This document shows positions 9,217 through 17,962 of a DNA stretch of 64,000 nt, piece after piece. Location of the stretch: positions 2,542,001 through 2,606,000 of the forward strand of contig NZ_CP090976.1 in the NCBI RefSeq assembly GCF_021513235.1. Direction: 5' to 3'. The position numbers were made by a program, and so were the translations under genes. The notes under the pieces are model-generated. The model saw only the letters and a list, made by a program, of their open reading frames with translations, had not been told where the DNA came from and ran no database searches. The stretch comes from Kaistella sp. 97-N-M2 (lineage in GTDB: Bacteria > Bacteroidota > Bacteroidia > Flavobacteriales > Weeksellaceae). Each line of letters begins with the position of its first letter. The first letter of the stretch is position 1.

Positions 9217-10989
9217 ATGACTTCATCAGAAAAAATAGGTGCGCTGCGCCAAAAAATGTCCGAAAATAATATCGATGCTTTCATCATCTATTCCGCAGAT
9301 CCGCATATGAGCGAATATCTGCCCGCAGAATGGCAGGAAAGATCCTGGCTTTCAGGCTTCACAGGTTCCGCGGGATTCGTGGTAATAACAAAAGATAAAG
9401 CGGGTTTATGGACGGATGGCCGATATTTCGTGCAGGCTCCCATTGAACTGAAAGATTCCGGCATCGATCTTTTTAAAGACGGAATGGACAGAACGCCAAA
9501 CTATGTGGATTGGATCATTTCCGAAATTCCAGAGAAAGGTACCGTTGCCGTTAACGCCATTGCCACGTCACATGCCAACTGGGAGATTCTGCAGGAAAGA
9601 CTTACAGCTGCAGGCAGAAAATTGGTTGACCTTCCGTTATTGAAAGAAATCTGGACAGAGCGTAACACGAACGCGCAGAAAAATCCTGTTTTTGTTCATC
9701 CTATCGTAAGAGCCGGAAAATCAGTGAGCGAAAAACTCGTCGATATCCGCAACAAAATGGAAAATTTAGACGCCTCCGTTCATATCATTTCCAGTTTAGA
9801 TGATGTCGCCTGGACTTTAAATTTACGTGGAAGCGATGTTCAGTCCAATCCTGTCTTTTTAGCCTACGTGTTGCTCACTAAAAATGAGGCAAAACTCTAT
9901 GTTGATCTGGAAAAGTTAGATACCGACTCTCGCAAACAAATGGATGAATCGTGGGTGAAAATGCTGCCCTACGAAAACTTCTACAGCGATCTAAAAAACA
10001 TACGCAGCGAAAAAGTATTGATTTCGCCAAACAGCAATCAGTTGATTTTTGAAGCTCTAAAAGATAAAAACACCTTCATCAAGGCACCTGTCCCGGGTAA
10101 TTTAATGAAAGCCGTTAAAAACAGAACCGAACTCGAAGGTTTTCGCACGGTAATGCAGCGTGATGGAGTAGCAATGGTAAAATTCCTCTTCTGGCTAACC
10201 CATCAAGCTGGAAAAGAAGCCATGACCGAATTTTCTATCGGCGAAAAATTACGCGGATTCCGTGCAGAAGGTAAAAACTTTGTGGGCGAAAGTTTCGGCA
10301 GCATCGTAGGTTATAAAGAAAACGGTGCAATTATGCATTATTCTGCGAAAAGTGAGGGAAGCAAGAACGTCACCAACGAAGATACCATCCTCGTAGATTC
10401 CGGCGGTCAGTATTTGGAAGGGACAACCGATATTACGCGAACTTTTGCTTTAGGAACAGCCTCCGAAGAATTTAAACACAACTGCACCTTAGCTTTGAAG
10501 GGGTTAATTCAGCTCTCGATGGTAAAGTTTCCGAAAGGAACACGCGGCGTTCAGCTTGATGCGTTTGCGAGGATGGCGCTTTGGAAAGAGGGAAAAGACT
10601 TCAACCACGGCACCGGCCACGGTGTGGGAAGTTTTATGAATGTGCATGAAGGTCCGCAAAACATCCGAAAGGACATGAATCCGCAGGAGCTCCTGCCGGG
10701 AATGGTTTTATCCAACGAACCGGGCTTCTATTACGACTATCACTACGGAATCCGCCACGAAAACCTGATTGCTGTTCGCGAAGTAGAAACTACGGACTTC
10801 GGAACTTTCTATGATTTCGAAACCCTAACCATTTGTCCTTTCGACCGCCAGGTTATCGCTGCGGAATTGCTAACCGATCCGGAAAAAGAATGGTTAAATA
10901 AATACCACGCCTGGTCTAAAGAAAAACTCGAAAATGAGCTGGAAGGCGAAGTGAAAGACTGGTTTCTGGAGCAGGTAAAACCCTTATAA
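9217..10989 (+). CDS. pepP: Xaa-Pro aminopeptidase (M24B)
   Basis: 590 residues, the long three-domain form of aminopeptidase P. It removes an N-terminal residue that precedes proline. Two creatinase-like N-terminal domains (about 1-300) precede the pita-bread catalytic domain. Expected dinuclear metal ligands are visible: the Asp in ILVDSGGQY, Asp in GTTDITRTF, His in GTGHGVGSF, Glu in LSNEPGFY and Glu in IRHENL. No signal peptide, so cytoplasmic. It is transcribed alone and closes with a strong terminator. Confidence 0.95.
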   Translation: MTSSEKIGALRQKMSENNIDAFIIYSADPHMSEYLPAEWQERSWLSGFTGSAGFVVITKDKAGLWTDGRYFVQAPIELKDSGIDLFKDGMDRTPNYVDWIISEIPEKGTVAVNAIATSHANWEILQERLTAAGRKLVDLPLLKEIWTERNTNAQKNPVFVHPIVRAGKSVSEKLVDIRNKMENLDASVHIISSLDDVAWTLNLRGSDVQSNPVFLAYVLLTKNEAKLYVDLEKLDTDSRKQMDESWVKMLPYENFYSDLKNIRSEKVLISPNSNQLIFEALKDKNTFIKAPVPGNLMKAVKNRTELEGFRTVMQRDGVAMVKFLFWLTHQAGKEAMTEFSIGEKLRGFRAEGKNFVGESFGSIVGYKENGAIMHYSAKSEGSKNVTNEDTILVDSGGQYLEGTTDITRTFALGTASEEFKHNCTLALKGLIQLSMVKFPKGTRGVQLDAFARMALWKEGKDFNHGTGHGVGSFMNVHEGPQNIRKDMNPQELLPGMVLSNEPGFYYDYHYGIRHENLIAVREVETTDFGTFYDFETLTICPFDRQVIAAELLTDPEKEWLNKYHAWSKEKLENELEGEVKDWFLEQVKPL

Positions 10990-10994
10990 ATAAT

Positions 10995-11023
10995 AAAGTG
11001 TAGATTTTTCTACACTTTTTTTT
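10995..11023 (+). terminator. Terminator of pepP
   Basis: Perfect 10-bp stem, 10995-11004 with 11009-11018, 4-nt T loop, then a T-run. It starts 6 bp after the stop codon. Confidence 0.92.
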
Positions 11024-11025
11024 TG

Positions 11026-11148
11026 GGCGTGTCCCTTGCCCCGGCTTTGGTCCAGGCGCGGGCCGGGCTCTCCGTTGCAATTCCTCGAATCGGCGCTCGC
11101 TTCGCTCGCGCCTCTTCTGCGGGATTTTCACTGCGATCCCTCACCCAA
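11026..11148. repeat. GC-rich intergenic repeat element
   Basis: A GC-rich stretch, unlike its surroundings, sits directly behind the pepP terminator. It opens GGGCGTGTCCCTTGCC and contains a self-complementary 21-nt block at 11092-11112 whose exact reverse complement recurs at 21866-21886. It resembles the GC-rich intergenic elements often seen in Chryseobacterium-type genomes. That comparison is from memory, not from a search. No coding potential is convincing here. Confidence 0.6.
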
Positions 11149-11177
11149 AACCGGGCCATGTTAAAAAGTTAAGGTCT

Positions 11178-11195
11178 AATTTAGGCGCCTAAATT
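11178..11195. promoter_or_regulatory. Perfect 18-bp palindrome
   Basis: AATTTAGGCGCCTAAATT is fully self-complementary with no loop, so it suits a dimeric protein site more than a hairpin. It lies 33 bp past the deaminase stop, so a role in initiation of that gene is unlikely. Confidence 0.35.
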
Positions 11196-11228
11196 CTTGA
11201 GCGTAAAATTTTTAAAATTCAAACAAGT

Positions 11229-11723
11229 CTACTGCTTTTTTGTCCACGCCTGTTGATGTAGATTTTTGATCTCAACGAGTAAATTTCCTTCTGCCGGTCC
11301 ACGTACCACTACATTTTTAATAATATCTTCTACGGGTAAAAAGTGAATAGGAGCAGAAGGAAGATTAAATTCCTTTTGCCATTCGCCCAACTGTTGCGCA
11401 GAACTTAAATAAACCAAAGTTCCGATCCCAACCCAACCGTGTGCTGCTGAACACATCGGACAATGTTCGCCGGTAGTATACATCGTTGTCGTGGCTCTTT
11501 CCTCCGCCGATAAATTTTCAGCAGCCCAATACGCCAGATCAAGTTCAGGATGAGCCAGGATTGTTTTTTCATGGACTCTGTTTCGGGCTTCTGCAATAAT
11601 TTTTCCGTTTACATTGACCAATACAGAACCAAATGCTTCATCTCCAGCTTCTTCCGCTTCTTTTGCGAGTTCCAGACATCGTCTTAAATATTTCTCGTCG
11701 CTGTCTTTTAATTGTTGAGCCAT
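11229..11723 (-). CDS. Nucleoside/guanine deaminase family protein
   Basis: 164 residues from the ATG at 11721-11723; upstream in-frame codons lead into the response-regulator gene and carry no family signature. Zinc-dependent cytidine-deaminase fold: the proton-shuttle motif is ILAHPELDL (HPE rather than the usual HAE), and the zinc Cys pair is in EHCPMCSAAH. The family deaminates guanine or related bases and nucleosides. The HPE variant and the length fit guanine-deaminase-like enzymes rather than TadA, but the substrate cannot be fixed from sequence. It lies 49 bp behind the response-regulator gene on the same strand. Confidence 0.82.
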   Translation of the reverse strand: MAQQLKDSDEKYLRRCLELAKEAEEAGDEAFGSVLVNVNGKIIAEARNRVHEKTILAHPELDLAYWAAENLSAEERATTTMYTTGEHCPMCSAAHGWVGIGTLVYLSSAQQLGEWQKEFNLPSAPIHFLPVEDIIKNVVVRGPAEGNLLVEIKNLHQQAWTKKQ

Positions 11724-11772
11724 GTTCCTTTGATTATTAAAGATGAAGATATGATTTATTATTGACCTGATT

Positions 11773-12521
11773 CTACTCAAGCCATTTCCTGAAGTTCGCG
11801 GTAGTCGCGGCACTTGTAATCAATTTAGTTTTATGTTTTCGCAGGGTTATACACAGCCGGTCACCAAAGTAAGGTTCTATTTTTTCGATGTAATGAATAT
11901 TAATGAACTCACCTCTGTTGATCTGGAAAAATATTTTTGGATCTAATTCTTCCGCTAGATCAGCCATTTTGTACCGGAATTCATGTGATTTACCGTGGTC
12001 ATCAATTGCAGACAGTTTTCCGGCATTTGATAAAATAGCTGCCGTTTTTTCAGTATTTAGAATATATAGTTCTCCTGCATTTTTAATGATCAGCCGCTCT
12101 TTGTAGGTCTTCGAATTTTGATGAATAAGTTGCGACATTTTGTTCCAGTCAATATTTTTTGAGCTCGAATTTAAACTTTCAAATTTTTTCATCGCCTCAC
12201 AAAAACGCTCATAACTCACCGGTTTCAGCAAATACCCGATTCCGTTAACGTCAAAAGCTTCCTGATAGAAGGTATTGTAGGCGGTCGTAAAAATGATAGG
12301 CGACGTAATTATATTTTTTTTAGAAGTGAAAAAACATTACCGTCCAACAACTCGATGTCACAAAAAACCACATCTGCCGGTCCGTTTTCTTCTACCCAAA
12401 TTTGCGTCTGTTCCTTGCTCTGAAGTAGCCCTGAAATAAGAATCGTTGGATCGTAACGCTGCAGAAAATCTACGATAATTTCAGCGTTTAATGATTCGTC
12501 TTCTATGATTAATACGTTCAT
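11773..12521 (-). pseudogene. LytTR response regulator, frameshifted
   Basis: Two reading frames make one AlgR/LytR-type regulator. 12309-12521 encodes the start of the receiver (MNVLIIEDES; phosphoacceptor Asp55 in VVFCDIELLDG). 11773-12231 encodes the end of the receiver and a LytTR DNA-binding domain (KIFFQINRGEFINIHYIEKI, CITLRKHKTKLI). They join if the A8 run (T8 on the plus strand, 12314-12321) has one more A, which restores a TSPIIFTTAYNTFYQEAF receiver segment. The start overlaps the kinase stop by 4 bp (ATGA), so they are co-translated partners. It could be an assembly artefact. Confidence 0.85.
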
Positions 12522-13528
12522 ACGATCAATGGTATTTCGACAGTGTAATGAGTGTCTGTGGTATTAAAATTAACTTTTTTTCCGAAATGAACTTCATAAC
12601 TCTTTTGAAGGAAAAGATTGCCCATTTTCGCTCCCTGCTTATAATCGACGGGGCGCAAATCATTAGAAACAATCATCATCTCATTTTCTCTTCGGATTTC
12701 TATAATTAAAGGCTTGTCTTCTGCGCCGCGATTGTGTTTGATGGCATTTTCTACGGCAAGTTGAAGGGAACAGGGTAAAATAAAGCCTTCTTCATTCTCA
12801 ATGTGCATGCTGAAACGATAGGCATTCTTAAAGCGCTTTTCCATCAGAGAAACATATTTCTTTAGAAAAACAACCTCCTCATGTAAAGGAACAAGCTCGT
12901 GATTATTGTGTTTCAGATAATAGCGATATACGTCGGAAAAATCCTGAATAAAACCATCAACTTCCGCCGGATCTTTTCGTATCAAGCCCGATAAAACACT
13001 CAGGTTATTAAAAAGAAAATGAGGTTCCAGATTTTTCTGTAGCATTTTGAATTGCAACATTTCCTTTTCTTTTTCAACACGTTCTAATTGAACAGCATTT
13101 TTTGCGTTTTCCTGAAAAGAAAAATAAGCCAGGGAAAGTCCGCTGATATAAAGATGAAAAATAATGAAAGTAAAAACGAAATTTCCCACAAGCAGATCCA
13201 GATCAGTCGGTAATTGATAGACTAAAAAACGTTCTGCTGCGAAAAATAAACTTTGAACTATTGCGTAAATCAGAATCGACGCTCCAAACGCAAGCACCAT
13301 TTTCGAAATCTTTCCTAAAGTCAGTTTGCCAACCAATTTCCACGCAATAATGGTACTCAGAAGCGAAAGTGCGCAGGAAATAATTCCAAAAATATGCGTT
13401 GGGATTTTATAAAAATCAATATCCCCAAATTCGCGCGTGATGTGTAAAACATACGTTTGTATCGTATTAACTGCCACAATAAACAGCAGAATTAACACCA
13501 CGCGCAAAATAACTTTCTTGTCTTTCAT
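12518..13528 (-). CDS. LytS-type sensor histidine kinase
   Basis: About 336 residues from ATG 13528 (an in-frame ATG at 13552 adds eight residues). It has four to five hydrophobic membrane segments in the first 150 residues, a short coiled coil (QLERVEKEKEMLQFKML), then the His_kinase signature NLEPHFLFNNLSVLSGLI with the phosphoacceptor His. The ATPase part contains LQLAVENAIKHN (N box). It lacks a recognisable ligand domain. It overlaps the following LytTR regulator by 4 bp, a classic pair. A TATATTTG motif (13534-13541, minus strand) just upstream resembles the -7 box. Confidence 0.9.
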   Translation of the reverse strand: MKDKKVILRVVLILLFIVAVNTIQTYVLHITREFGDIDFYKIPTHIFGIISCALSLLSTIIAWKLVGKLTLGKISKMVLAFGASILIYAIVQSLFFAAERFLVYQLPTDLDLLVGNFVFTFIIFHLYISGLSLAYFSFQENAKNAVQLERVEKEKEMLQFKMLQKNLEPHFLFNNLSVLSGLIRKDPAEVDGFIQDFSDVYRYYLKHNNHELVPLHEEVVFLKKYVSLMEKRFKNAYRFSMHIENEEGFILPCSLQLAVENAIKHNRGAEDKPLIIEIRRENEMMIVSNDLRPVDYKQGAKMGNLFLQKSYEVHFGKKVNFNTTDTHYTVEIPLIV

Positions 13529-13586
13529 AAACCCAAATATAAAAATGAGCATTTTTTTTCACATAAAGAGGCGCATGATCTAATTT

Positions 13587-14318
13587 TTATTTCGTTTCAG
13601 TAACAAGAAAATCGCGTGTTTCCCCTGTATCATTCATCGTTTGAATTTTTGGCTGTCCTTTTTCATCTACATAAATCATTAGTTTTGGCTGGCCGTTTTT
13701 GTCGGAGATAAATAAACCCTGGGAATTTCCTCTTGTTTTGCCGACAAAAAGTAAGCTTTTACCGCCGTGAAGTTTTGTGATCTCGCGTAACTTTTCAGTA
13801 CGGAGTTTTTCATTGGTGATCTTTTCTGCTTCTGCATAGGCTTTATTTCTTGCAGTCAAACCTTCCAGATCCGGATAATCATTGATGATAAGCCCACGTT
13901 CGGAAAATATTTTATTGTTTTTAATACTTTCGCTGTTTAAGATTTGTAAAACCTGATCGTCACGGTATCGATCCATGGTAATGGACATTCCGCTCGTAAT
14001 GGAGCCGTCTTCTTTTTTCTTGGCGGCGTAAATTATTCCACCAGATTCATCGCCCAGATCATTGAAAAACATTAAGCCTGCCTGTCTTTCACGCTTTTCA
14101 AAATCCTGACCGTCCATTCTTCCGGAATGTTGAAGTTCTTTGTTGGAAATAACCATTCGTAGAGTGCCGTCTTTTTCAATGATGTTGATGCGTTTTACAT
14201 TAATTTCATCAAAGTTTTCTATTTTACGTTCCAGACGAAAAGAGTTCAACAAAGTGAAAAGTAAGAGAACGATGCTAAAAAGAACAATGCTTACCGGGAT
14301 TTTTAGGGTAGTTTTCAT
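13587..14318 (-). CDS. Membrane-anchored protein of unknown function
   Basis: 243 residues. One N-terminal hydrophobic helix (about residues 8-27) should anchor it in the inner membrane with the rest outside the cytoplasm. The body contains repeated short beta-like units such as INIIEKDGTLRMVISN, LFISDKNGQPKLMIYVDEKG and GQPKIQTMNDTG. No domain family was recognised. It precedes the LytS kinase on the same strand with a 58-bp gap, so it may belong to the same transcript. Confidence 0.7.
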   Translation of the reverse strand: MKTTLKIPVSIVLFSIVLLLFTLLNSFRLERKIENFDEINVKRINIIEKDGTLRMVISNKELQHSGRMDGQDFEKRERQAGLMFFNDLGDESGGIIYAAKKKEDGSITSGMSITMDRYRDDQVLQILNSESIKNNKIFSERGLIINDYPDLEGLTARNKAYAEAEKITNEKLRTEKLREITKLHGGKSLLFVGKTRGNSQGLFISDKNGQPKLMIYVDEKGQPKIQTMNDTGETRDFLVTETK

Positions 14319-14799
14319 AATGTAAAATTTTAGGTTTTAATAATGAATCAAATGTATATTGACCCCAATACTTTTGAAAGCAGCTTTCAATGAATTGGGG
14401 AAAATTAAATTTGAATCCCGGGAAACTGGAGATGAAGTTATTTCTGTAGAAGTAACCTACTCAGAGCGGCTCGCAGTTTCTTTCAAAAATGAATCGGTTC
14501 AGCAATCAAAATATCAGGAGCAGCATTGTCAACCACTCGAAAATCAACAAGAGGGATCCAGGTAATAATTTTTACAGATATTCAATTTAAAAATGAAAAT
14601 ACCAAGAATATCGGTTACTTTTCGATAATTTACTCTGTGTCAAAATCGCGAAATGGATATACAATAAAACGATACACTTTATTAAAGTAATTTTGAGATA
14701 CGAAAAAAATAATGTGAGTCAAAATTGCGCACAGAAAAGAATTTTTAAAAACCAATAAAAAAAATATGTAGACTTAAAGGTGAGATCGTATCAAAAATT
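14319..14799. other. Non-coding interval with one inverted repeat
   Basis: AT-rich 480 bp between two minus-strand genes. A perfect inverted repeat, TTGAAAGC-A-GCTTTCAA, lies at 14374-14390, upstream of the 13587-14318 gene. A TTG-started 68-codon plus-strand frame (14359-14565) was seen, but it has no promoter, no family resemblance and low-quality composition, so I do not call it a gene. Confidence 0.5.
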
Positions 14800-15783
14800 T
14801 TATGCTTTCCAAATCCGTGCAATAAAATCCAAAGCATTCTGACTGCTGATTTTATTCATTTTTTCCGCGCCAAATTGAGTTTCCAGCACCGTGTTAATTT
14901 CCGGATAACAACCCGCATTCTCATGTGCTGCAAAATAAAACGGAATTCTCGATTTATCGGGATGATCTTTCGTGTAAAAATAATCAGCGCCATAACAGAT
15001 TGCGTTTTCTCCGCCCAATTTTAAACCGTGAGTAACGTGTTCCTCCAAAGCCTTTACGTTTTCCGGATTTACGAAAGCCCGAACAAAGTTAAGTCCGATC
15101 AATCCTTTTTGTTGTATGATTTCTTTCGCCACCTCGTCCTGCAAATTCCGCGGATGATCAAAAACCGGACGGTAATTCGAGTGACTCGCCATAATCGGAA
15201 CCTTGATGTTCTCTTTAGAAATGTAGTTTAAAATATCATACGCCAACGCATCACTCGTATGCGAAAAATCGAGCGCAATATTTCTTCTATCCAGATAATC
15301 GATCAGCGCTTTACCATCGTTTTTCAAGCCCGCGGTGGAGAAATTGCCGCCGCCAAAACGGTTTTCTGCGTGATGCGTAAAGCTGATGTAGAGAACCTTT
15401 CCAACATTTTCGATAATTCTTTCAAGGTTTTTAAAACCTTCTTGCAGTGAAATGGTCTCATCACAAAAAGCCGATCCGCTTTCCACAGAAGCCATCATGC
15501 CAATGTTTTCATTGGTGGTGAAGGTTTTTAAATGGTGTTTTTCAAAACTGAAAAGTTCATTTTCTTCCTCATTTAAATTTTTAAAAATTTCACTTTGCTG
15601 CAGGCCGAAGTCGTGGCTTTTTTCCTCAACAGGCGCGAAGATCGCCATAACCTGAAGTTTAACATTGCCCGCTTCCAAATAGGAAATAGCGCAGCCGATA
15701 TCTTCTGTATTATAAATGCTTGCGTCGGGCCGCGTGAGGTAAGAAAGAAGATCGCAGTGAAGATCGATAACGGGTTCGGACAT
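14800..15783 (-). CDS. Membrane dipeptidase family peptidase (M19)
   Basis: 327 residues. Zinc-dependent amidohydrolase-fold dipeptidase that cleaves dipeptides, often with D-residues. The HxD metal motif is His9-Cys-Asp11 in VIDLHCDLLSYL. Other family marks are DFSHTSDALAYDIL, PIMASHSNYRPVFDHPRN and GLNFVRAFV. No signal peptide or anchor is visible, so it is probably cytoplasmic despite the family name. It is a single gene, divergent from the esterase gene at 15916. Confidence 0.9.
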   Translation of the reverse strand: MSEPVIDLHCDLLSYLTRPDASIYNTEDIGCAISYLEAGNVKLQVMAIFAPVEEKSHDFGLQQSEIFKNLNEEENELFSFEKHHLKTFTTNENIGMMASVESGSAFCDETISLQEGFKNLERIIENVGKVLYISFTHHAENRFGGGNFSTAGLKNDGKALIDYLDRRNIALDFSHTSDALAYDILNYISKENIKVPIMASHSNYRPVFDHPRNLQDEVAKEIIQQKGLIGLNFVRAFVNPENVKALEEHVTHGLKLGGENAICYGADYFYTKDHPDKSRIPFYFAAHENAGCYPEINTVLETQFGAEKMNKISSQNALDFIARIWKA

Positions 15784-15915
15784 TTTTTAATTTTTAAGTG
15801 AGTGGAAATTTGAGCTTTAAATTCAGGGTAAAAATACAATTTTAACAATGTTAAAGAAAATCGTGTTTCAATCTGATTCGGCACTTTAGTCGTATCTTCC
15901 TTAAAATAAAAAACA

Positions 15916-17061
15916 TTGATACGATTTATTCTCCTTCTCCTGCTGTTCCTTTTTTCCATCGTTAATTTTTTTCCGGTTCCAAGTCATTATGTTTGGTATG
16001 TCGGCATTGCCGTTCCGGAATTTCCCTGGATCTTTATGCTGATTTCTCTGGCCTTATTGATCTGGACGTGGTATTCTGAAAAACTGCGTACGCTGTCTTT
16101 AATAATTGGTGGAATCACCTTTGTTATTTTAGCCTCACCCATTATCCGTGCCTATACTGTCGGAAGTCATTTGCCGGAAGATCTCGAAAAATCATTTGGT
16201 GTAAAAGATTCAGATATGACGGGATTTCATCAGGAAAAACCCTTTAATTTTTTGCAGATGTTCACGGGGAATGGAGCGAAAGATATTCCGTTTAATACCT
16301 ATCACTATTCCAAAAATGGGGGTGTAGATCTGACCTTAAATTTCACTCCTTCCGCAGTTCCGGGCGTGCGTCCCTGTCTTATCGTCGTTCATGGCGGTTC
16401 CTGGAAACAGGGTGACAATACCGAAATCGCCGCCGCAAATAATTATTTTGCGAATGCGGGTTATCAGGTAGCGACCATCAACTACCGGTTGGCGCCGAAA
16501 TTTCCCAGTCCGGCACAACAGGAAGATCTCCATTCCGCTTTTAAATGGCTGCGGCAACATTCTGCCGACCTGAAAATCGATACCACCAATTTTGTGTTGA
16601 TGGGAAGATCTGCCGGCGCCTCTATTATTTTAACCATGGGCTACACCGGAAAGGAATCCGGCATTAAAGGAATCGCGGCTTTTTATGGCGCGGTAGCCAT
16701 GCCGTGGAGTTATAAAAACCCGGATAATCCCTGGATTATGGATTCGAGACAGGTTCAGCGTGATTTTTTGGGTGGTACGCCGGAAGAAGTTCCGGAAAAA
16801 TATAATGCAGAATCGCCTTTGCTGCAGGTGAGTGCAGATTCGCCACCCACACTTCTCGCTCATGGCAGCAACGATGCTCATGTTTGGCACATCCAAAGTG
16901 TGGCCATGCGCAATGAACTGGCAAAGCATGGCGTAAAAAATTATCTGTTGACCATTCCCTGGGGAACGCATGGTTTTGAGTATAATTTAAACGGTCCGGG
17001 CGGGCAGTTGGCAATGTATTCTGTGGAGCGGTTTTTTAAATCGGTGACGCAATTGGAGTAG
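15916..17061 (+). CDS. Membrane-anchored alpha/beta-hydrolase (esterase/lipase type)
   Basis: 381 residues, apparently starting at TTG 15916. Three hydrophobic helices fill the first 90 residues, then a hydrolase domain faces one side of the membrane. Its oxyanion motif is LIVVHGGSWKQGD, the nucleophile elbow LMGRSAGASI with Ser, and the probable acid and base lie in LLAHGSNDAHVWHIQS and WGTHGFEYN. The pattern fits the hormone-sensitive-lipase/carboxylesterase-like group. The substrate is unknown. It is followed by a short interval with a repeat and then by a convergent gene. Confidence 0.82.
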   Translation: MIRFILLLLLFLFSIVNFFPVPSHYVWYVGIAVPEFPWIFMLISLALLIWTWYSEKLRTLSLIIGGITFVILASPIIRAYTVGSHLPEDLEKSFGVKDSDMTGFHQEKPFNFLQMFTGNGAKDIPFNTYHYSKNGGVDLTLNFTPSAVPGVRPCLIVVHGGSWKQGDNTEIAAANNYFANAGYQVATINYRLAPKFPSPAQQEDLHSAFKWLRQHSADLKIDTTNFVLMGRSAGASIILTMGYTGKESGIKGIAAFYGAVAMPWSYKNPDNPWIMDSRQVQRDFLGGTPEEVPEKYNAESPLLQVSADSPPTLLAHGSNDAHVWHIQSVAMRNELAKHGVKNYLLTIPWGTHGFEYNLNGPGGQLAMYSVERFFKSVTQLE

Positions 17062-17116
17062 TTACGTTTTCTTTATCTTAAGCAAGCAAACCAGAATGAA
17101 CAATATCAATCGTTTT

Positions 17117-17154
17117 GTCATTCTGAACGAAGCAAAGTGTAATGAAGAATCTTA
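17117..17154. repeat. Short dispersed repeat, copy 1
   Basis: GTCATTCTGAACGAAG begins a motif ending in GAAGAATCTTA, close to the copy at 17792-17838. It overlaps the stop codon of the MepB gene. Such strings are common between genes in this group. Confidence 0.6.
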
Positions 17155-17709
17155 ACGTTCAATTTTCTTAAAGGCTCCGTCTCCGCGGTCATTTGATGTA
17201 GTTAACAAATCCTTCGCCTGATCCAGGTTTATTTGATTTTCATCAGAAAGGTTTAGAAAGTACCGTGTTTGCCAAAGCTGAGTTTTTTGCGCCTGTTGAT
17301 TCGTTGTTTCATCCCAGCTCGGATAAACCCTGATTCCGCGTTTTCCGTCTGTGGTTTCATGTGATAAAATCCGGTGTTCGAGCAAAACTTTTTTTGGAAA
17401 AATAAAAGCTCCGAAATGCGTAGAAGTTTTTGTGGCGATTATCAAATAATCAAATTCATCATTTAGATGAAAAGGTGCGGTACTTCCCTGTGCATTTCTT
17501 TTCCAAAGGCTTACAAACTGTCCTGTTTTTGTAGGAGTTATTTTGGACACACGAAAGATGATAAGTTTACCGCTGAGTTGAAAACGATGAGCCGTATATT
17601 TCTGACTTTCTGCTTCCGGTTGAATGTTCGTTAAACGTAAATCAAAAGGTTTGAAAATTAATTCATAAATTAATTCAAGTTCAGGAAAGGATGCTTTTTG
17701 AAAAGTCAT
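17152..17709 (-). CDS. MepB family protein
   Basis: 185 residues, soluble. It carries the MepB family pattern: KYTAHRFQLSGKLIIFRVSK, then ITPTKTGQFVSLWKRN, FDYLIIATKTSTHFGAFIFP and GKRGIRVYPSWDE. MepB proteins were named from a Staphylococcus locus beside a multidrug exporter; their biochemical role is not established. The neighbours here give no hint, and the gene stands alone. The family assignment is firm and the function is not. Confidence 0.85.
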   Translation of the reverse strand: MTFQKASFPELELIYELIFKPFDLRLTNIQPEAESQKYTAHRFQLSGKLIIFRVSKITPTKTGQFVSLWKRNAQGSTAPFHLNDEFDYLIIATKTSTHFGAFIFPKKVLLEHRILSHETTDGKRGIRVYPSWDETTNQQAQKTQLWQTRYFLNLSDENQINLDQAKDLLTTSNDRGDGAFKKIER

Positions 17710-17791
17710 ATTGTTTCTGATTATTTAATTCTTTAACCGCTCAATTTCCAACGTCGCTCAAATACAGGTTTATTTTTTATGAACGGATTTT

Positions 17792-17838
17792 GTCATTCTG
17801 TACGAAATGGAGCGAAGCGAAATGGAGTGAAGAATCTC
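17792..17838. repeat. Short dispersed repeat, copy 2
   Basis: Longer version of the 17117-17154 repeat: GTCATTCTGTACGAAATGG, with an internal GGAGCGAAGCGAAAT and the same GAAGAATCTCA end. The GAGCGAAGCGA core also occurs inside the elements near 11.1 and 21.9 kb. Confidence 0.6.
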
Positions 17839-17896
17839 ATCATCTAACTCATTTAAAATCATGGTTTTCCAGGTCGTAGCCAGCTCAGTTTTTCAA

Positions 17897-17962
17897 TTTA
17901 GCACATTTTCAGATTTTCACATTCTCAAATTTCCACATTAGCACCTTCTCAAATTAGCATTA
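17897..17962. repeat. Degenerate short-period repeat
   Basis: A run of variations on CACATTCTCAAATTT / TTAGCACATTTTCAGA with a period near 12-16 bp sits directly behind the quinone-oxidoreductase stop codon. Similar AT-rich strings occur inside mnmE at 22229-22272. Confidence 0.5.

Noticed and set aside
14359..14565. Small 68-codon plus-strand gene.
   Set aside because: TTG start, no promoter, no family resemblance, unusual Gln-rich end; probably noncoding.
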